From Pseudomonas sp. B21-015 (GTDB lineage Bacteria > Pseudomonadota > Gammaproteobacteria > Pseudomonadales > Pseudomonadaceae), in contig NZ_CP087196.1 in the NCBI RefSeq assembly GCF_024749285.1, forward strand, positions 372,001 to 436,000: a stretch of 64,000 nucleotides of DNA, read 5' to 3'. Of the stretch, positions 1 to 8,790 are shown piece after piece (position 1 is the stretch's first letter; each line of letters begins with the position of its first letter). The notes under the pieces are model-generated. The model did no database searches, was not told where the DNA came from, and worked only from the letters and a program-made list of their open reading frames with translations. The position numbers were made by a program, and so were the translations under genes.

Positions 1-615
1 TTGCAGCGTCTGGGCAGCAACTATCAGGCCGAGCTGCTGGACGCGGCCGCTGAGGCGTGCCGGGGCGGTGTGGCGCGCAGTCATATCGTCAGCTATGCCG
101 AAGACGGCGCGCTGCTGACCGAACTGTTCACCCGTGACGGTGGCGGTACGCTGGTGGCTCAGGAGCAATTCGAAGTTGTGCGCGAGGCTGCTATCGAGGA
201 TGTCGGCGGTTTGCTGGACTTGATCAGCCCGCTGGAAGAGCAGGGCATTCTGGTGCGTCGTTCCCGCGAGGTGCTGGAGCGTGAGATCGAGCAATTCAGC
301 GTGGTCGAACGTGAAGGCATGATCATCGCCTGCGCGGCGCTGTACCAGATTGCCGATTCGGATGCGGGGGAGTTGGCGTGTCTGGCGGTGAACCCGGAGT
401 ACCGCCATGGCGGTCGCGGCGATGAATTGCTGGAACGCATCGAAACCCGCGCCCGGGCTCAGGGGCTGAAAACCTTGTTCGTGCTGACCACCCGGACCGC
501 CCACTGGTTTCGTGAGCGGGGTTTCGTGCCGAGCAGCGTCGAACGGCTACCGTCGGCGCGGGCGTCGCTTTACAACTACCAGCGTAATTCGAAGATCTTC
601 GAAAAAGCGCTCTGA
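1..615 (+). CDS. argA: N-acetylglutamate synthase, C-terminal part (cut by window edge)
   Basis: Catalyses acetyl-CoA + glutamate to N-acetylglutamate, the first step of arginine synthesis, in the cytoplasm. Only the last 204 residues are present; the family is about 430 residues, with an amino-acid-kinase-like domain followed by a GNAT acetyltransferase domain. Residues 1-50 look like the end of the kinase-like domain. Residues 56-200 are the GNAT fold, with the acetyl-CoA loop at YRHGGRGDEL (R-x-x-G-x-G). The TTG at base 1 is not the real start; the gene continues to the left. A REP pair follows the stop. Confidence 0.93.
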   Translation: MQRLGSNYQAELLDAAAEACRGGVARSHIVSYAEDGALLTELFTRDGGGTLVAQEQFEVVREAAIEDVGGLLDLISPLEEQGILVRRSREVLEREIEQFSVVEREGMIIACAALYQIADSDAGELACLAVNPEYRHGGRGDELLERIETRARAQGLKTLFVLTTRTAHWFRERGFVPSSVERLPSARASLYNYQRNSKIFEKAL

Positions 616-643
616 CGAAATGGCCGTCGGTGTCTCGGCTTTT

Positions 644-773
644 GTGGCGAGGGAGCTTGCTCCCGCTGAGTTGCGAAGCAGCCCCAAAACCAGTGAACGC
701 GTTATGACTGATTCACCGCGTTGTCGGGTTTGGGAGTCCTCCGGCCTCCAGCGGGAGCAAGCTCCCTCGCCAC
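644..773. repeat. REP pair (REPIN), GTGGCGAGGGAGC type
   Basis: Two inverted copies of a palindrome (arms 644-667 and 751-773) separated by about 80 bases. Further copies of the same type lie at 36361-36491 and 43482-43612. Lies just after argA. Confidence 0.85.
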
Positions 774-777
774 GGGG

Positions 778-1032
778 TTACTCGGCGACAAACTTCGCGC
801 TGACATACGGCGAATAATCCGGCAGCACCGTTTCTACCTTTCCTTGCTCCTTCAAGAACTTCGCCGTCTCGCCAATCGCCTGGGCCGTGCCACCGTCCAA
901 CAGCGCGGTGATCCGTTGTGCCTTGGCATCCGGGAAGGCGGAACCAGCCAGCAGTTCCGGCACATCGAGGGCATTGGCACCGGTCAGTTTGGCGATTTTC
1001 TGCACCGGTACCGAATCGACGTGAGATTCGCT
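778..1032 (-). pseudogene. C-terminal remnant of a TauA/SsuA-type ABC substrate-binding protein
   Basis: About 84 codons on the minus strand read like the C-terminus of a taurine/sulfonate periplasmic binding protein, ending FVAE. Upstream of base 1032 the frame runs into AT-rich sequence with no homologous N-terminus, and no start codon or ribosome site fits the remnant. The full family length is about 320 residues, so three quarters of the gene is gone. Its position next to the lsfA/ssu sulfonate genes fits the loss of a second sulfonate binding protein. The family assignment rests on sequence feel only. Confidence 0.6.
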
Positions 1033-1471
1033 GCCTGGGCGGAGAAAGAAAATACTAGCGATATACAAACTGTAACAAATTGACTAGATAGTGCGCGTTT
1101 AGTCATGATCGCGTCGCCTTTTCGAAAGTGATTGACGTATAGGGGATGCGGCAACGCTAATCGATCTAAAAAAATGGCAATAAATACCATTTAGGAATTA
1201 GCTTATGAGTCGATACCTTGTGATCCGGCTCGAATCATTGGTAGCGAGCTATATTCCTAAAAGGTATGAAAAAGAATTGAATAATTCTTTTTGGGTTTAT
1301 GAGGAAATCATTACCCTGCAGGGACCAAATTACTGCGGTTAGACCTTGGTCGTAGACACACATGGTTGCAATTGACTTGGCAGTCACGGTCCAGAGCTAA
1401 TCGCGCATCTGTGGATCTGGGGCGTTAGACCCGAGACCAAAGAACACAAAAATTAGAACGAGGAGCGATAC
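1033..1471. other. AT-rich intergenic gap upstream of the porin
   Basis: This 440-base stretch is clearly lower in GC than its neighbours and holds no conserved gene. It contains an inverted repeat, AAATGG at 1172-1177 with CCATTT at 1187-1192, and a 45-codon open frame listed separately. The porin promoter must lie in its right part. An AGGAG ribosome site lies about 8 bases before the porin ATG. Confidence 0.6.
1205..1342 (+). CDS. Possible 45-residue orphan protein
   Basis: Open frame from ATG to TAG, starting MSRYLVIRLE and ending GPNYCG, with an AGGA motif eight bases before the start. Its composition (YEKELNNSF and similar) is AT-rich and unlike the surrounding genes. I recognise no family. 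It could be a recently acquired small gene, a relic of the event that truncated the upstream transporter gene, or chance. Confidence 0.25.
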   Translation: MSRYLVIRLESLVASYIPKRYEKELNNSFWVYEEIITLQGPNYCG

Positions 1472-2818
1472 ATGAAGAAGTCCACCTTGGCCCTGGCTGT
1501 GGCCGTAGGGGTTTTGGCGCAGCAGGCAGGCGCCGCCGGTTTCATCGAAGACAGCAAGGCCACATTGGGGCTGCGTAACTTCTACATCAACACCGATAAC
1601 CGCGATTCTGCTGCCAGCACCGCTGCGGGCGTTCAGAACAAAAACGAAGAATGGGGCCAAGGCTTCGATCTGCGTTTCACCTCGGGCTACACCCAAGGCA
1701 CCGTTGGCTTCGGTATTGACGCTATCGGCCTGCTGGGCGTGCGCCTGGACTCGGGTGGCGGCACTAACGGTGCCACTTCGACTTCTTACGGCGGCACTGT
1801 TTTCCCAAGCAAGTCCAACGGCGAAGCGGTTGATAACTTCTCCAGCCTGGGCCTGACTGCCAAAGCCAAGATCTCCCAGACCGAACTGAAGTTGGGCACC
1901 CTGCAGCCAAAACTGCCGGTGATCGTGACCAACGACGGTCGTATGCTGCCGCAAACCTTCCAGGGCGGTCAGATCACCTCGAACGAAATCAAAGACCTGA
2001 CACTGGTCGGCGGTCAGATCGAGCACGCCAAGGGCCGTAACTCCAGCAACAACGAAGAACTGTCGATTGCTGGTGCAAACGCTCACACTGCTGCCGGTCG
2101 TGACAGCAACAAGTTCATCTACGGTGGCGGTGACTACAAAATCACCAAAGACCTGACTGCCCAGTACTACTACGGCAACCTGGAAGACTTCTACAAGCAG
2201 CACTTCCTGGGTCTGGTGCACAACTGGTCCATCGGTCCGGGCGTACTGAAAAGTGACCTGCGTTACTTCAACAGCAAAGACGATGGCGCCAACGGTCACA
2301 ACTCCAGCTACTACACAAGCGGCTACTACCCGGACAGCACCCCTAAAACCAAGGGTAAAGTCGACAACAACCTGTACAGCGGCTTGTTCCTGTATACGGT
2401 TGAAGGTCACACCTTTGGTGGCGGCTACCAGGTCAGCAGCGGCAACAGCGACTTCCCATGGTTGAACCAGGGTGACGGTTCGTCGGCCTACCTGACCACC
2501 GACATGCAGATCCAGAAATTCGCCCGTGCCGGCGAACGTACCTGGCAAGCTCGCTACTCCTATGACTTCGCCAAGGTCGGCCTGCCGGGCGCTACCGCCG
2601 GTATCGTTTACCTGAAAGGCGATGACATTGATAACGCTTCTGGCGACAACCTCAGCGAGTGGGAACGCGACCTGACCCTGTCCTATGTCGTTCCGGAAGG
2701 CAAGCTGAAAAACCTGGGCTTCACCTGGAAAAACGCCATGTGGCGCAACGACGTCCCAGGTCAGCGCGACCAGGACGAAAACCGTCTGATCGTCAGCTAC
2801 TCGATCCCGCTGTTGTAA
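1472..2818 (+). CDS. OprD-family outer-membrane porin (OprE-like)
   Basis: Forms an 18-strand beta-barrel channel for small nutrients in the outer membrane. The 448-residue protein starts with a signal peptide (residues 1-22, cut near QQAGA-AGF), followed by the family N-terminus FIEDSKATLGLRNFYIN and alternating amphipathic strands, and ends in a final strand, LIVSYSIPLL. Length is normal for the family (420-450). Lying just before lsfA-ssu, it occupies the place of the porin I remember as oprE in P. putida. Its substrate cannot be read from sequence; a role in sulfonate entry is only a guess from context. A strong terminator follows. Confidence 0.9.
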   Translation: MKKSTLALAVAVGVLAQQAGAAGFIEDSKATLGLRNFYINTDNRDSAASTAAGVQNKNEEWGQGFDLRFTSGYTQGTVGFGIDAIGLLGVRLDSGGGTNGATSTSYGGTVFPSKSNGEAVDNFSSLGLTAKAKISQTELKLGTLQPKLPVIVTNDGRMLPQTFQGGQITSNEIKDLTLVGGQIEHAKGRNSSNNEELSIAGANAHTAAGRDSNKFIYGGGDYKITKDLTAQYYYGNLEDFYKQHFLGLVHNWSIGPGVLKSDLRYFNSKDDGANGHNSSYYTSGYYPDSTPKTKGKVDNNLYSGLFLYTVEGHTFGGGYQVSSGNSDFPWLNQGDGSSAYLTTDMQIQKFARAGERTWQARYSYDFAKVGLPGATAGIVYLKGDDIDNASGDNLSEWERDLTLSYVVPEGKLKNLGFTWKNAMWRNDVPGQRDQDENRLIVSYSIPLL

Positions 2819-2841
2819 TAGCGCTCGCGTAACCGACGTAA

Positions 2842-2878
2842 AAAAGCCCCGCCCGGCATCACGCCGGGCGGGGCTTTT
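2842..2878 (+). terminator. Rho-independent terminator after the porin
   Basis: A perfect 12-base-pair GC stem (GCCCCGCCCGGC / GCCGGGCGGGGC) with a 5-base loop, flanked by AAAA and TTTT. It ends the porin transcript. Confidence 0.93.
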
Positions 2879-3021
2879 GCGTTTTCAAGGCGGGCTCACC
2901 CCCGTAAACCCTCCTTGAAGTTCCCTTCTTTTGCAGCAACTCAAGGCCTTCTCGAACCTTGTGATCGATGTTCGTCCCGATGACCGTTCAGGTCCAGTGA
3001 ACAGATCTTTAATATTCTTTT

Positions 3022-3050
3022 CGGGTCTAAATAAATCGATATTTATTCTT
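3022..3050. promoter_or_regulatory. AT-rich palindrome upstream of lsfA
   Basis: AATAAAT (3030-3036) and ATTTATT (3041-3047) flank a 4-base centre in an AT-rich stretch 60-80 bases before lsfA. A related AT-rich inverted repeat lies before ssuE. LysR-type sulfur regulators (CysB/SftR) use such sites, but the match is not specific. Confidence 0.3.
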
Positions 3051-3111
3051 TTTAATTAAGTTTGAACGCAGGCACAGTTGAGCTCAACAAGCACTCACCA
3101 GGAGCCGCACC

Positions 3112-3750
3112 ATGAGCCTCAGACTTGGCGATATCGCCCCCGATTTCGAACAGGATTCCAGCGCCGGCACCATCCGTTTCCATGAATGGCTGAGCGATAG
3201 TTGGGGCGTGCTGTTTTCCCATCCGGCGGACTTCACGCCGGTGTGCACCACCGAGTTGGGCTTTACCGCCAGGCTCAAGGATGAATTCGCCCAGCGCGGC
3301 GTCAAAGCCATTGCTCTGTCGGTAGACCCGGTGGACTCGCACCACAAGTGGATCGAGGACATCAACGAAACCCAGAATGCCATCGTTAACTTCCCGATCC
3401 TCGCCGATGCGGACCGTAAAGTGTCCGACCTCTACGACCTGATCCACCCGAACGCCAACGACACCCTGACCGTGCGTTCGCTGTTCGTGATCGACCCGAA
3501 CAAGAAGATTCGGCTGACCATCACTTACCCGGCGAGTACCGGCCGTAACTTCAATGAGATTCTGCGGGTGATCGATTCGCTGCAGCTCACCGACAACTAC
3601 AAGGTGGCCACTCCGGCGAACTGGCAGGACGGTGATGAGGTCGTGATCGTGCCGTCGCTCAAGGACGAAGATGAAATCCAGCGACGTTTTCCCAAGGGGT
3701 ATCGGGCGGTGAAGCCTTACCTGCGCCTGACGCCGCAACCTAATCGTTAG
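3112..3750 (+). CDS. lsfA: 1-Cys peroxiredoxin LsfA
   Basis: A thiol peroxidase of the Prx6 type that reduces hydrogen peroxide and organic peroxides; in Pseudomonas it is induced during sulfate starvation. The 212 residues carry the AhpC/TSA domain (about 5-150) with peroxidatic Cys45 in PVCTTE, preceded by HPADFT, and the C-terminal 1-Cys domain (about 155-205). The start ATG has AGGAG 8-9 bases upstream. It has its own terminator before ssuE, so it is a separate unit linked functionally to the sulfonate genes, where loose FMNH2 would generate peroxide. Confidence 0.95.
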   Translation: MSLRLGDIAPDFEQDSSAGTIRFHEWLSDSWGVLFSHPADFTPVCTTELGFTARLKDEFAQRGVKAIALSVDPVDSHHKWIEDINETQNAIVNFPILADADRKVSDLYDLIHPNANDTLTVRSLFVIDPNKKIRLTITYPASTGRNFNEILRVIDSLQLTDNYKVATPANWQDGDEVVIVPSLKDEDEIQRRFPKGYRAVKPYLRLTPQPNR

Positions 3751-3788
3751 CGATCTGTTCAAGGCATACACCAAAGCAGGGGATTTCG

Positions 3789-3813
3789 GGCCGTTTCGAC
3801 GGCCTGTTTTTTT
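3789..3813 (+). terminator. Rho-independent terminator after lsfA
   Basis: GGCCGT-TTCG-ACGGCC hairpin followed by TGTTTTTTT. Separates lsfA from the ssu operon. Confidence 0.93.
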
Positions 3814-3835
3814 GCCCGGAAAAAGACAATTGGCA

Positions 3836-3864
3836 TATTCATTAAGAGAATAACTAAATGAATA
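3836..3864. promoter_or_regulatory. Inverted repeat upstream of ssuE
   Basis: TATTCATT (3836-3843) and AATGAATA (3857-3864), separated by 13 bases, in an AT-rich leader about 100 bases before ssuE. It could be an operator for a LysR-type sulfur regulator or an activator site. Function is inferred from position only. Confidence 0.35.
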
Positions 3865-3962
3865 AATATGATTTATAGATATATAAATCGCCTGCTAAGG
3901 TCACTCCATCGACGCGAGATCGCAAGCCGCGTATCGCCAACACCGCTCAAGGAATTGTCTGA

Positions 3963-4556
3963 ATGCTGGTCGTCTCACTCGGTGGCAGTCCCAGCCCACG
4001 CTCCCGTTCCGGGGTGCTGCTGGAACGCTCCCAACGCTGGTTGCAAGCGCAAGGTGTGGAAGTGGTGAGTTATCAGGTACGGGACTTCCCGGCCGAAGAC
4101 TTGCTGCATGCCCGCTTCGACAGCCCGAAGGTGATCGACCTGTTGCAACAGATTGATAACGCCGATGGATTGCTCATCGCTACACCGGTTTACAAGGCGT
4201 CGTTCTCCGGTGCGCTGAAAACCGTACTCGATCTGCTGCCCGAACGCGCCCTGAGCCACAAGGTGGTTCTGCCGATGGCCACCGGCGGCAGCATCGCCCA
4301 CATGCTGGCGGTGGATTACGCGCTCAAGCCGGTGTTGTCGGCGTTGAAGGCCCAGGAAATGCTCCACGGGATTTTCGCCGTAGACAGTCAGATCGCTTAC
4401 GGCGAAGGCAGTGCCCAGGCGCAGTTGGCACCGGAGCTTGCACAACGACTGAATGAATCGCTGGAGCTGTTTTTCAGCGCCATGGCCCGACGGCCGAAAC
4501 CGCTCGATCCGAACCTGTTGAACGAACGTTTGTTGAGTGCTCGCTGGAGCATTTAA
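3963..4556 (+). CDS. ssuE: NAD(P)H-dependent FMN reductase SsuE
   Basis: Supplies FMNH2 to the alkanesulfonate monooxygenase SsuD. The 197-residue protein is a flavodoxin-like reductase: [17 protein letters not shown] at the N-terminus is the FMN phosphate loop, and [14 protein letters not shown] at about 75-90 is typical of the family. First gene of ssuEADCBF; spacing to ssuA is about 100 bases, then the genes are tight. An upstream ATG-rich AT stretch (3868) is not a better start, because the GSPS loop needs only this one. Confidence 0.95.
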   Translation: MLVVSLGGSPSPRSRSGVLLERSQRWLQAQGVEVVSYQVRDFPAEDLLHARFDSPKVIDLLQQIDNADGLLIATPVYKASFSGALKTVLDLLPERALSHKVVLPMATGGSIAHMLAVDYALKPVLSALKAQEMLHGIFAVDSQIAYGEGSAQAQLAPELAQRLNESLELFFSAMARRPKPLDPNLLNERLLSARWSI

Positions 4557-4657
4557 GCCGGCACTTAAGCCACACCTGAATTTGAAGTACTCACCTTACT
4601 CAGCCGCTAACGGCCAAGCAGGTGCAGCCAAAACCCAACTGCAAAAAGGAGAGCGCT

Positions 4658-5623
4658 ATGCGCACTGTCATTTTGCGTCGGGGTCTGGTCGCTCTGTTTG
4701 CTGCGGCTGTGTCCTTCGGCGTCATTACTCAAGCTCAAGCCGAGACGTTGCGAATCGGCTATCAGAAATACGGCACTCTGGTGCTGCTCAAAGCCAAAGG
4801 CACCCTGGAAAAACGCCTCGCCGCCCAAGGCGTGGACGTGCAATGGACTGAATTCCCCGGAGGCCCGCAACTGCTCGAAGGCCTGAACGTAGGCTCCATC
4901 GATTTTGGCGTCACCGGTGAAACGCCGCCCGTGTTCGCCCAGGCGGCCGGCGCCGATCTGCTCTACGTCGCCTACGAGCCGCCAGCGCCGCACAGCGAAG
5001 CGATCCTGGTGCCGAAGGACTCGCCGATCAAATCGGTGCAGGAGCTCAAGGGCAAGAAAGTCGTGCTCAACAAAGGCTCCAACGTGCACTACCTGCTGGT
5101 GCGCGCACTTGAAGACGCCGGCCTCAAATACACCGACATCCAGACCGTGTTCCTGCCTCCAGCCGATGCCCGTGCCGCGTTCGAGCGTGGCAGTGTCGAC
5201 GCCTGGGTGATCTGGGACCCCTACCAGGCCGCCGCCGAACAACAACTGCAAGCGCGCACCCTGCGCGATGGCAAAGGCCTCGTCGACAACCACCAGTTCT
5301 ACCTGGCGACCAAACCCTACGCGCAGAAAAATCCTGAAGTGATCAAGGCGCTGGTGGAAGAAGTGCGCGCGGTTGGCGAATGGTCCAAGGCCAATCCCGA
5401 GGACGTGACCAAGCAAGTTTCGCCACTGCTCGGCCTGCCAGCGGACATCACCCTGAACTCGGTGAAACGCCAGGGCTACGGCGCGCTGTTCCTTACGCCG
5501 GAAGTAGTCGCGGCCCAGCAAAAAATCGCCGACAGCTTCTACCAGCTCAAGCTGATTCCCAAGCCCTTGAGCATCAAAGACGTGATCTGGACACCCTCCG
5601 CCGCTGTGGCCAAAGCGCCGTAA
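4658..5623 (+). CDS. ssuA: Sulfonate ABC transporter substrate-binding protein SsuA
   Basis: Periplasmic protein that captures aliphatic sulfonates for the SsuBC importer. 321 residues: signal peptide 1-27 (cut after ITQAQA), then ETLRIGYQKYGTLVLLKAKG, the typical start of the mature protein. The NMT1/TauA-like fold covers about 30-300, with the ligand-side motif FGVTGETPPVFAQAAG. The start at 4658 is chosen over an in-frame ATG at 4622 because AAAGGAGAG sits just before it and the signal peptide then begins correctly. Confidence 0.95.
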   Translation: MRTVILRRGLVALFAAAVSFGVITQAQAETLRIGYQKYGTLVLLKAKGTLEKRLAAQGVDVQWTEFPGGPQLLEGLNVGSIDFGVTGETPPVFAQAAGADLLYVAYEPPAPHSEAILVPKDSPIKSVQELKGKKVVLNKGSNVHYLLVRALEDAGLKYTDIQTVFLPPADARAAFERGSVDAWVIWDPYQAAAEQQLQARTLRDGKGLVDNHQFYLATKPYAQKNPEVIKALVEEVRAVGEWSKANPEDVTKQVSPLLGLPADITLNSVKRQGYGALFLTPEVVAAQQKIADSFYQLKLIPKPLSIKDVIWTPSAAVAKAP

Positions 5624-5648
5624 TTCGATTCCCTAAGGAGACGACTCC

Positions 5649-6797
5649 ATGAGCCTTAATATCTTCTGGTTCCTGCCTACCCACGGCGACGGCCATTACC
5701 TTGGCACCGCCGAAGGCGCTCGCGCCGTCGACCACGGTTATCTGCAACAGGTTGCGCAAGCGGCGGATCGTCTGGGCTTCGGCGGGGTACTTATTCCAAC
5801 CGGTCGCTCCTGCGAAGATTCGTGGCTGGTGGCCGCATCGCTGATCCCGGTGACCCAGCGTTTGAAATTCCTTGTCGCCCTGCGCCCCGGGATCATTTCC
5901 CCGACGGTGGCGGCGCGTCAGGCCGCGACACTGGATCGCTTGTCTGGCGGTCGTGCGCTGTTCAACCTGGTTACCGGTGGCGATCCGGAAGAATTGGCCG
6001 GCGACGGTTTGTTCCTCAGTCACGAAGAACGCTATCAGGCCTCGGTGGAATTCACCCGCATCTGGCGCCGGGTGCTGGAAGGCGAAACGGTTGATTACGA
6101 TGGTCAGCACATCAGCGTGAAGGGCGCCAAATTGCTCTATCCGCCAATCCAGCAACCGCGTCCGCCACTGTATTTCGGCGGCTCGTCGGAAGCCGCGCAA
6201 GACCTCGCGGCAGAACAGGTCGAAATGGTCCTGACCTGGGGCGAGCCACCGGCCGCGGTGGCGGAAAAGATCGAGCAGGTACGCGCCAAAGCCGCGAAGC
6301 TCGGCCGCACCGTGCGCTTCGGCATTCGCCTGCATGTGATCGTTCGCGAAACCAACGCCGAGGCGTGGCAGGCCGCGGATCGACTGATCTCTCATCTGGA
6401 CGACGACACCATCGCCCGTGCCCAGGCTTCTCTGGCGCGTTTCGATTCGGTCGGCCAGCAGCGCATGGCGGCATTGCATGGTGGCAGTCGCGACAGTCTG
6501 GAAGTCAGCCCTAACCTGTGGGCCGGCGTCGGTCTGGTGCGCGGCGGTGCCGGCACGGCGCTGGTCGGCGATGGCCCGACCGTGGCCGCTCGGGTGAAGG
6601 AATACGCCGATCTGGGCATCGACACGTTCATCTTCTCCGGTTATCCACACCTGGAAGAATCCTACCGGGTGGCTGAGTTGCTGTTCCCGCACCTGGACAT
6701 CGAGCGTCCGGAACTGCCGAAAAGCGCCGGTTACGTCAGCCCGTTCGGCGAGATGGTGGCCAACGACATTCTTCCCAAAGCCGCGTCCCAGAGCTGA
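5649..6797 (+). CDS. ssuD: FMNH2-dependent alkanesulfonate monooxygenase SsuD
   Basis: Cleaves C1-C14 alkanesulfonates with O2 and FMNH2 to an aldehyde and sulfite, in the cytoplasm. The 382 residues form a bacterial luciferase-like TIM barrel. Visible hallmarks are [19 protein letters not shown] at the start, [21 protein letters not shown] (about 78-98), FNLVTGGDP and the flexible loop GAGTALVGD. Length equals the family norm (about 380). AAGGAG lies 7 bases before the ATG, and ssuA ends 25 bases upstream. Confidence 0.97.
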   Translation: MSLNIFWFLPTHGDGHYLGTAEGARAVDHGYLQQVAQAADRLGFGGVLIPTGRSCEDSWLVAASLIPVTQRLKFLVALRPGIISPTVAARQAATLDRLSGGRALFNLVTGGDPEELAGDGLFLSHEERYQASVEFTRIWRRVLEGETVDYDGQHISVKGAKLLYPPIQQPRPPLYFGGSSEAAQDLAAEQVEMVLTWGEPPAAVAEKIEQVRAKAAKLGRTVRFGIRLHVIVRETNAEAWQAADRLISHLDDDTIARAQASLARFDSVGQQRMAALHGGSRDSLEVSPNLWAGVGLVRGGAGTALVGDGPTVAARVKEYADLGIDTFIFSGYPHLEESYRVAELLFPHLDIERPELPKSAGYVSPFGEMVANDILPKAASQS

Positions 6798-6806
6798 GGC
6801 GCCGCC

Positions 6807-7589
6807 ATGAAGAAAATTATCCACAGCCTCGCGCCCTGGGCGTTGCCGCTCTTGCTGCTGGCGGTATGGCAGTTGTCGGTGTCGGCGGGCTGGTTGTCGA
6901 CGCGGATTCTGCCGGCGCCGATCGCAGTGATCGAAGCGGGTGTGAGCCTGTTCCGCAGCGGTGAAATCTGGACTCACCTGGCCATCAGCGGCTGGCGCGC
7001 GGCGCTCGGTTTCGCCATTGGCGGCGGCATCGGTCTGGCCCTGGGTTTCATCACCGGCCTGTCGAAATGGGGCGAACGCCTGCTCGACAGTTCGGTGCAG
7101 ATGATCCGCAACGTGCCGCACCTGGCGCTGATTCCGCTGGTGATCCTGTGGTTCGGCATCGACGAGTCGGCGAAGATTTTCCTGGTGGCGTTGGGCACAT
7201 TGTTCCCGATCTACCTCAATACGTATCACGGCATCCGCAACGTCGATCCGGCGCTGGTGGAGATGGCGCGCAGTTATGGCTTGTCCGGTTTCAGTCTGTT
7301 TCGCCAGGTGATCCTGCCGGGGGCATTGCCTTCGATTCTGGTCGGCGTGCGTTTTGCCCTGGGCTTCATGTGGCTGACCCTGATCGTCGCCGAAACCATC
7401 TCCGCCAGCTCCGGCATCGGCTACCTGGCGATGAATGCCCGGGAGTTCTTGCAGACCGACGTCGTGGTGCTGGCGATTCTTTTGTACGCGGTGCTCGGCA
7501 AGCTGGCCGACCTTGCGGCGCGCGGACTTGAACGCGTGTGGCTGCGCTGGCATCCGGCCTATCAGGTTGCCAAGGGAGGTGCCGCATGA
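6807..7589 (+). CDS. ssuC: Sulfonate ABC transporter permease SsuC
   Basis: Inner-membrane channel of the sulfonate importer. 260 residues with about six hydrophobic segments starting at [13 protein letters not shown], a BPD_transp_1 domain, and the EAA loop around '[25 protein letters not shown]' shortened here to its core [16 protein letters not shown], which contacts the ATPase. Its stop overlaps the ssuB start (ATGA), so translation is coupled. Confidence 0.95.
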   Translation: MKKIIHSLAPWALPLLLLAVWQLSVSAGWLSTRILPAPIAVIEAGVSLFRSGEIWTHLAISGWRAALGFAIGGGIGLALGFITGLSKWGERLLDSSVQMIRNVPHLALIPLVILWFGIDESAKIFLVALGTLFPIYLNTYHGIRNVDPALVEMARSYGLSGFSLFRQVILPGALPSILVGVRFALGFMWLTLIVAETISASSGIGYLAMNAREFLQTDVVVLAILLYAVLGKLADLAARGLERVWLRWHPAYQVAKGGAA

Positions 7590-8392
7590 CGGCTCAACAA
7601 CCTCCACGCTTGCTGCGCGGCATTCCGCTGGTGGTGCGCAAACTGCAAAAAACCTTCGGTTCGCGGCGAGTGCTGCGTGAAATCGATCTGCACATTCCGG
7701 CCGGGCAGTTTGTGGCGGTGGTCGGGCGTAGCGGTTGCGGTAAAAGTACCTTGCTGCGCTTGCTCGCCGGTCTCGACAAACCCACGGGGGGCGAATTGCT
7801 TGCAGGTGCAGCGCCGCTGAGTGAAGCCCGGGAAGACACCCGACTGATGTTCCAGGAAGCACGTCTGCTGCCGTGGAAAAAGATCATCGACAACGTCGGT
7901 CTCGGGCTCAAGGGCAACTGGCGGCCGCAAGCACTGGACGCGCTGGAAGCGGTCGGCCTGGCGGATCGCGCCAACGAGTGGCCGGCAGCGTTGTCCGGTG
8001 GGCAGAAGCAGCGTGTGGCCCTGGCTCGCGCGCTGATCCATCAACCGCGCTTGCTGCTGCTCGACGAGCCCCTGGGCGCACTGGATGCCTTGACCCGAAT
8101 CGAGATGCAGCAACTGATCGAACGGCTCTGGCAACAGCATGGCTTCACCGTGTTGCTGGTGACCCACGACGTCAGCGAAGCGGTGGCGATCGCCGATCGG
8201 GTCATCCTGATTGAAGAGGGCGAAGTTGGCCTCGACCTGACGGTGGAACTGCCGCGCCCTCGGGTTCGTGGTTCCCATCGGCTGGCGGCTCTGGAAACCG
8301 AAGTGCTCAATCGCGTGCTGTCCTTGCCCGGCCAACCGCCGGAACCGGAACCTGTTTCACCACTACCTGCGCAATTGCGCTGGGCTCAATAA
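7586..8392 (+). CDS. ssuB: Sulfonate ABC transporter ATP-binding protein SsuB
   Basis: ATPase powering SsuC. 268 residues: Walker [10 protein letters not shown] (about 48-56), Q-loop near [10 protein letters not shown], signature [15 protein letters not shown], Walker [13 protein letters not shown] and H-loop VTHDVSEA. The start is the ATG inside the ATGA overlap with ssuC. An earlier in-frame start at 7538 would read through coding sequence of ssuC and is rejected. Confidence 0.96.
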   Translation: MTAQQPPRLLRGIPLVVRKLQKTFGSRRVLREIDLHIPAGQFVAVVGRSGCGKSTLLRLLAGLDKPTGGELLAGAAPLSEAREDTRLMFQEARLLPWKKIIDNVGLGLKGNWRPQALDALEAVGLADRANEWPAALSGGQKQRVALARALIHQPRLLLLDEPLGALDALTRIEMQQLIERLWQQHGFTVLLVTHDVSEAVAIADRVILIEEGEVGLDLTVELPRPRVRGSHRLAALETEVLNRVLSLPGQPPEPEPVSPLPAQLRWAQ

Positions 8393-8426
8393 CTTAAAGA
8401 TTCATCCAACGACAGGAATCAACATC

Positions 8427-8642
8427 ATGACTATCAAAGCCATCAACGTTCGTAACCAGTTCAAAGGCTCGATCAAGGAAATCGTGCTGGGTGACGTGTT
8501 GTCGGAAATCGACGTTCAGACTGCCTCCGGCATCGTCACTTCGGTGATCACCACCCGTTCGGTGAAAGAGCTGGAACTGGTGGTCGGCAGTGAAGTGATC
8601 GCGTTTGTGAAATCCACCGAGGTGTCGATCGCCAAGTTGTAA
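8427..8642 (+). CDS. ssuF: Small molybdopterin-binding (TOBE) protein SsuF
   Basis: A 71-residue single TOBE/Mop domain protein (AINVRNQFKGSIKEIVLGDV ... VTSVITTRSVKELEL ... VIAFVKSTEVSIAKL) of the kind that binds molybdate or similar oxyanions. In Pseudomonas it is the last gene of the ssu operon and is needed for growth on some sulfonates, though its exact role is unclear. A weak ribosome site (ACAGGAA) precedes the ATG, and 34 bases separate it from ssuB. A long palindromic repeat follows. Confidence 0.92.
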   Translation: MTIKAINVRNQFKGSIKEIVLGDVLSEIDVQTASGIVTSVITTRSVKELELVVGSEVIAFVKSTEVSIAKL

Positions 8643-8680
8643 GTGCGTGCGCAAACAACAACCCCGGAGGGTGTGAGCCC

Positions 8681-8790
8681 TGATCGTTCCCACGCTCTGC
8701 GTGGGAATGCCTCTTCGGACGCTCCGCGTTCGGCTTTTGGGACGCAGAGCGTCCCGGGCTACATTCCCACGCAGAGCGTGGGAACGATCA
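8681..8790. repeat. Long nested-palindrome repeat, TGATCGTTCCCACGC type, copy 1
   Basis: Begins TGATCGTTCCCACGCTCTGC and ends with its inverse, ..GTGGGAACGATCA. Inside are smaller palindromes (CACGCTCTGCGTG, GGACGCTCCGCGTTC, GGGACGCAGAGCGTCCC). Its last three bases serve as the stop codon of the convergent tetR-type gene. Other copies are at 9501-9637 and 56493-56597. Confidence 0.88.

Noticed and set aside
5574..7862. 762-codon minus-strand open frame opposite ssuD-ssuC
   Set aside because: Antisense mirror of GC-rich genes whose third codon positions suppress stops. Composition (many Arg/Gln/His) and lack of family motifs mark it as a shadow of ssuD and ssuC.
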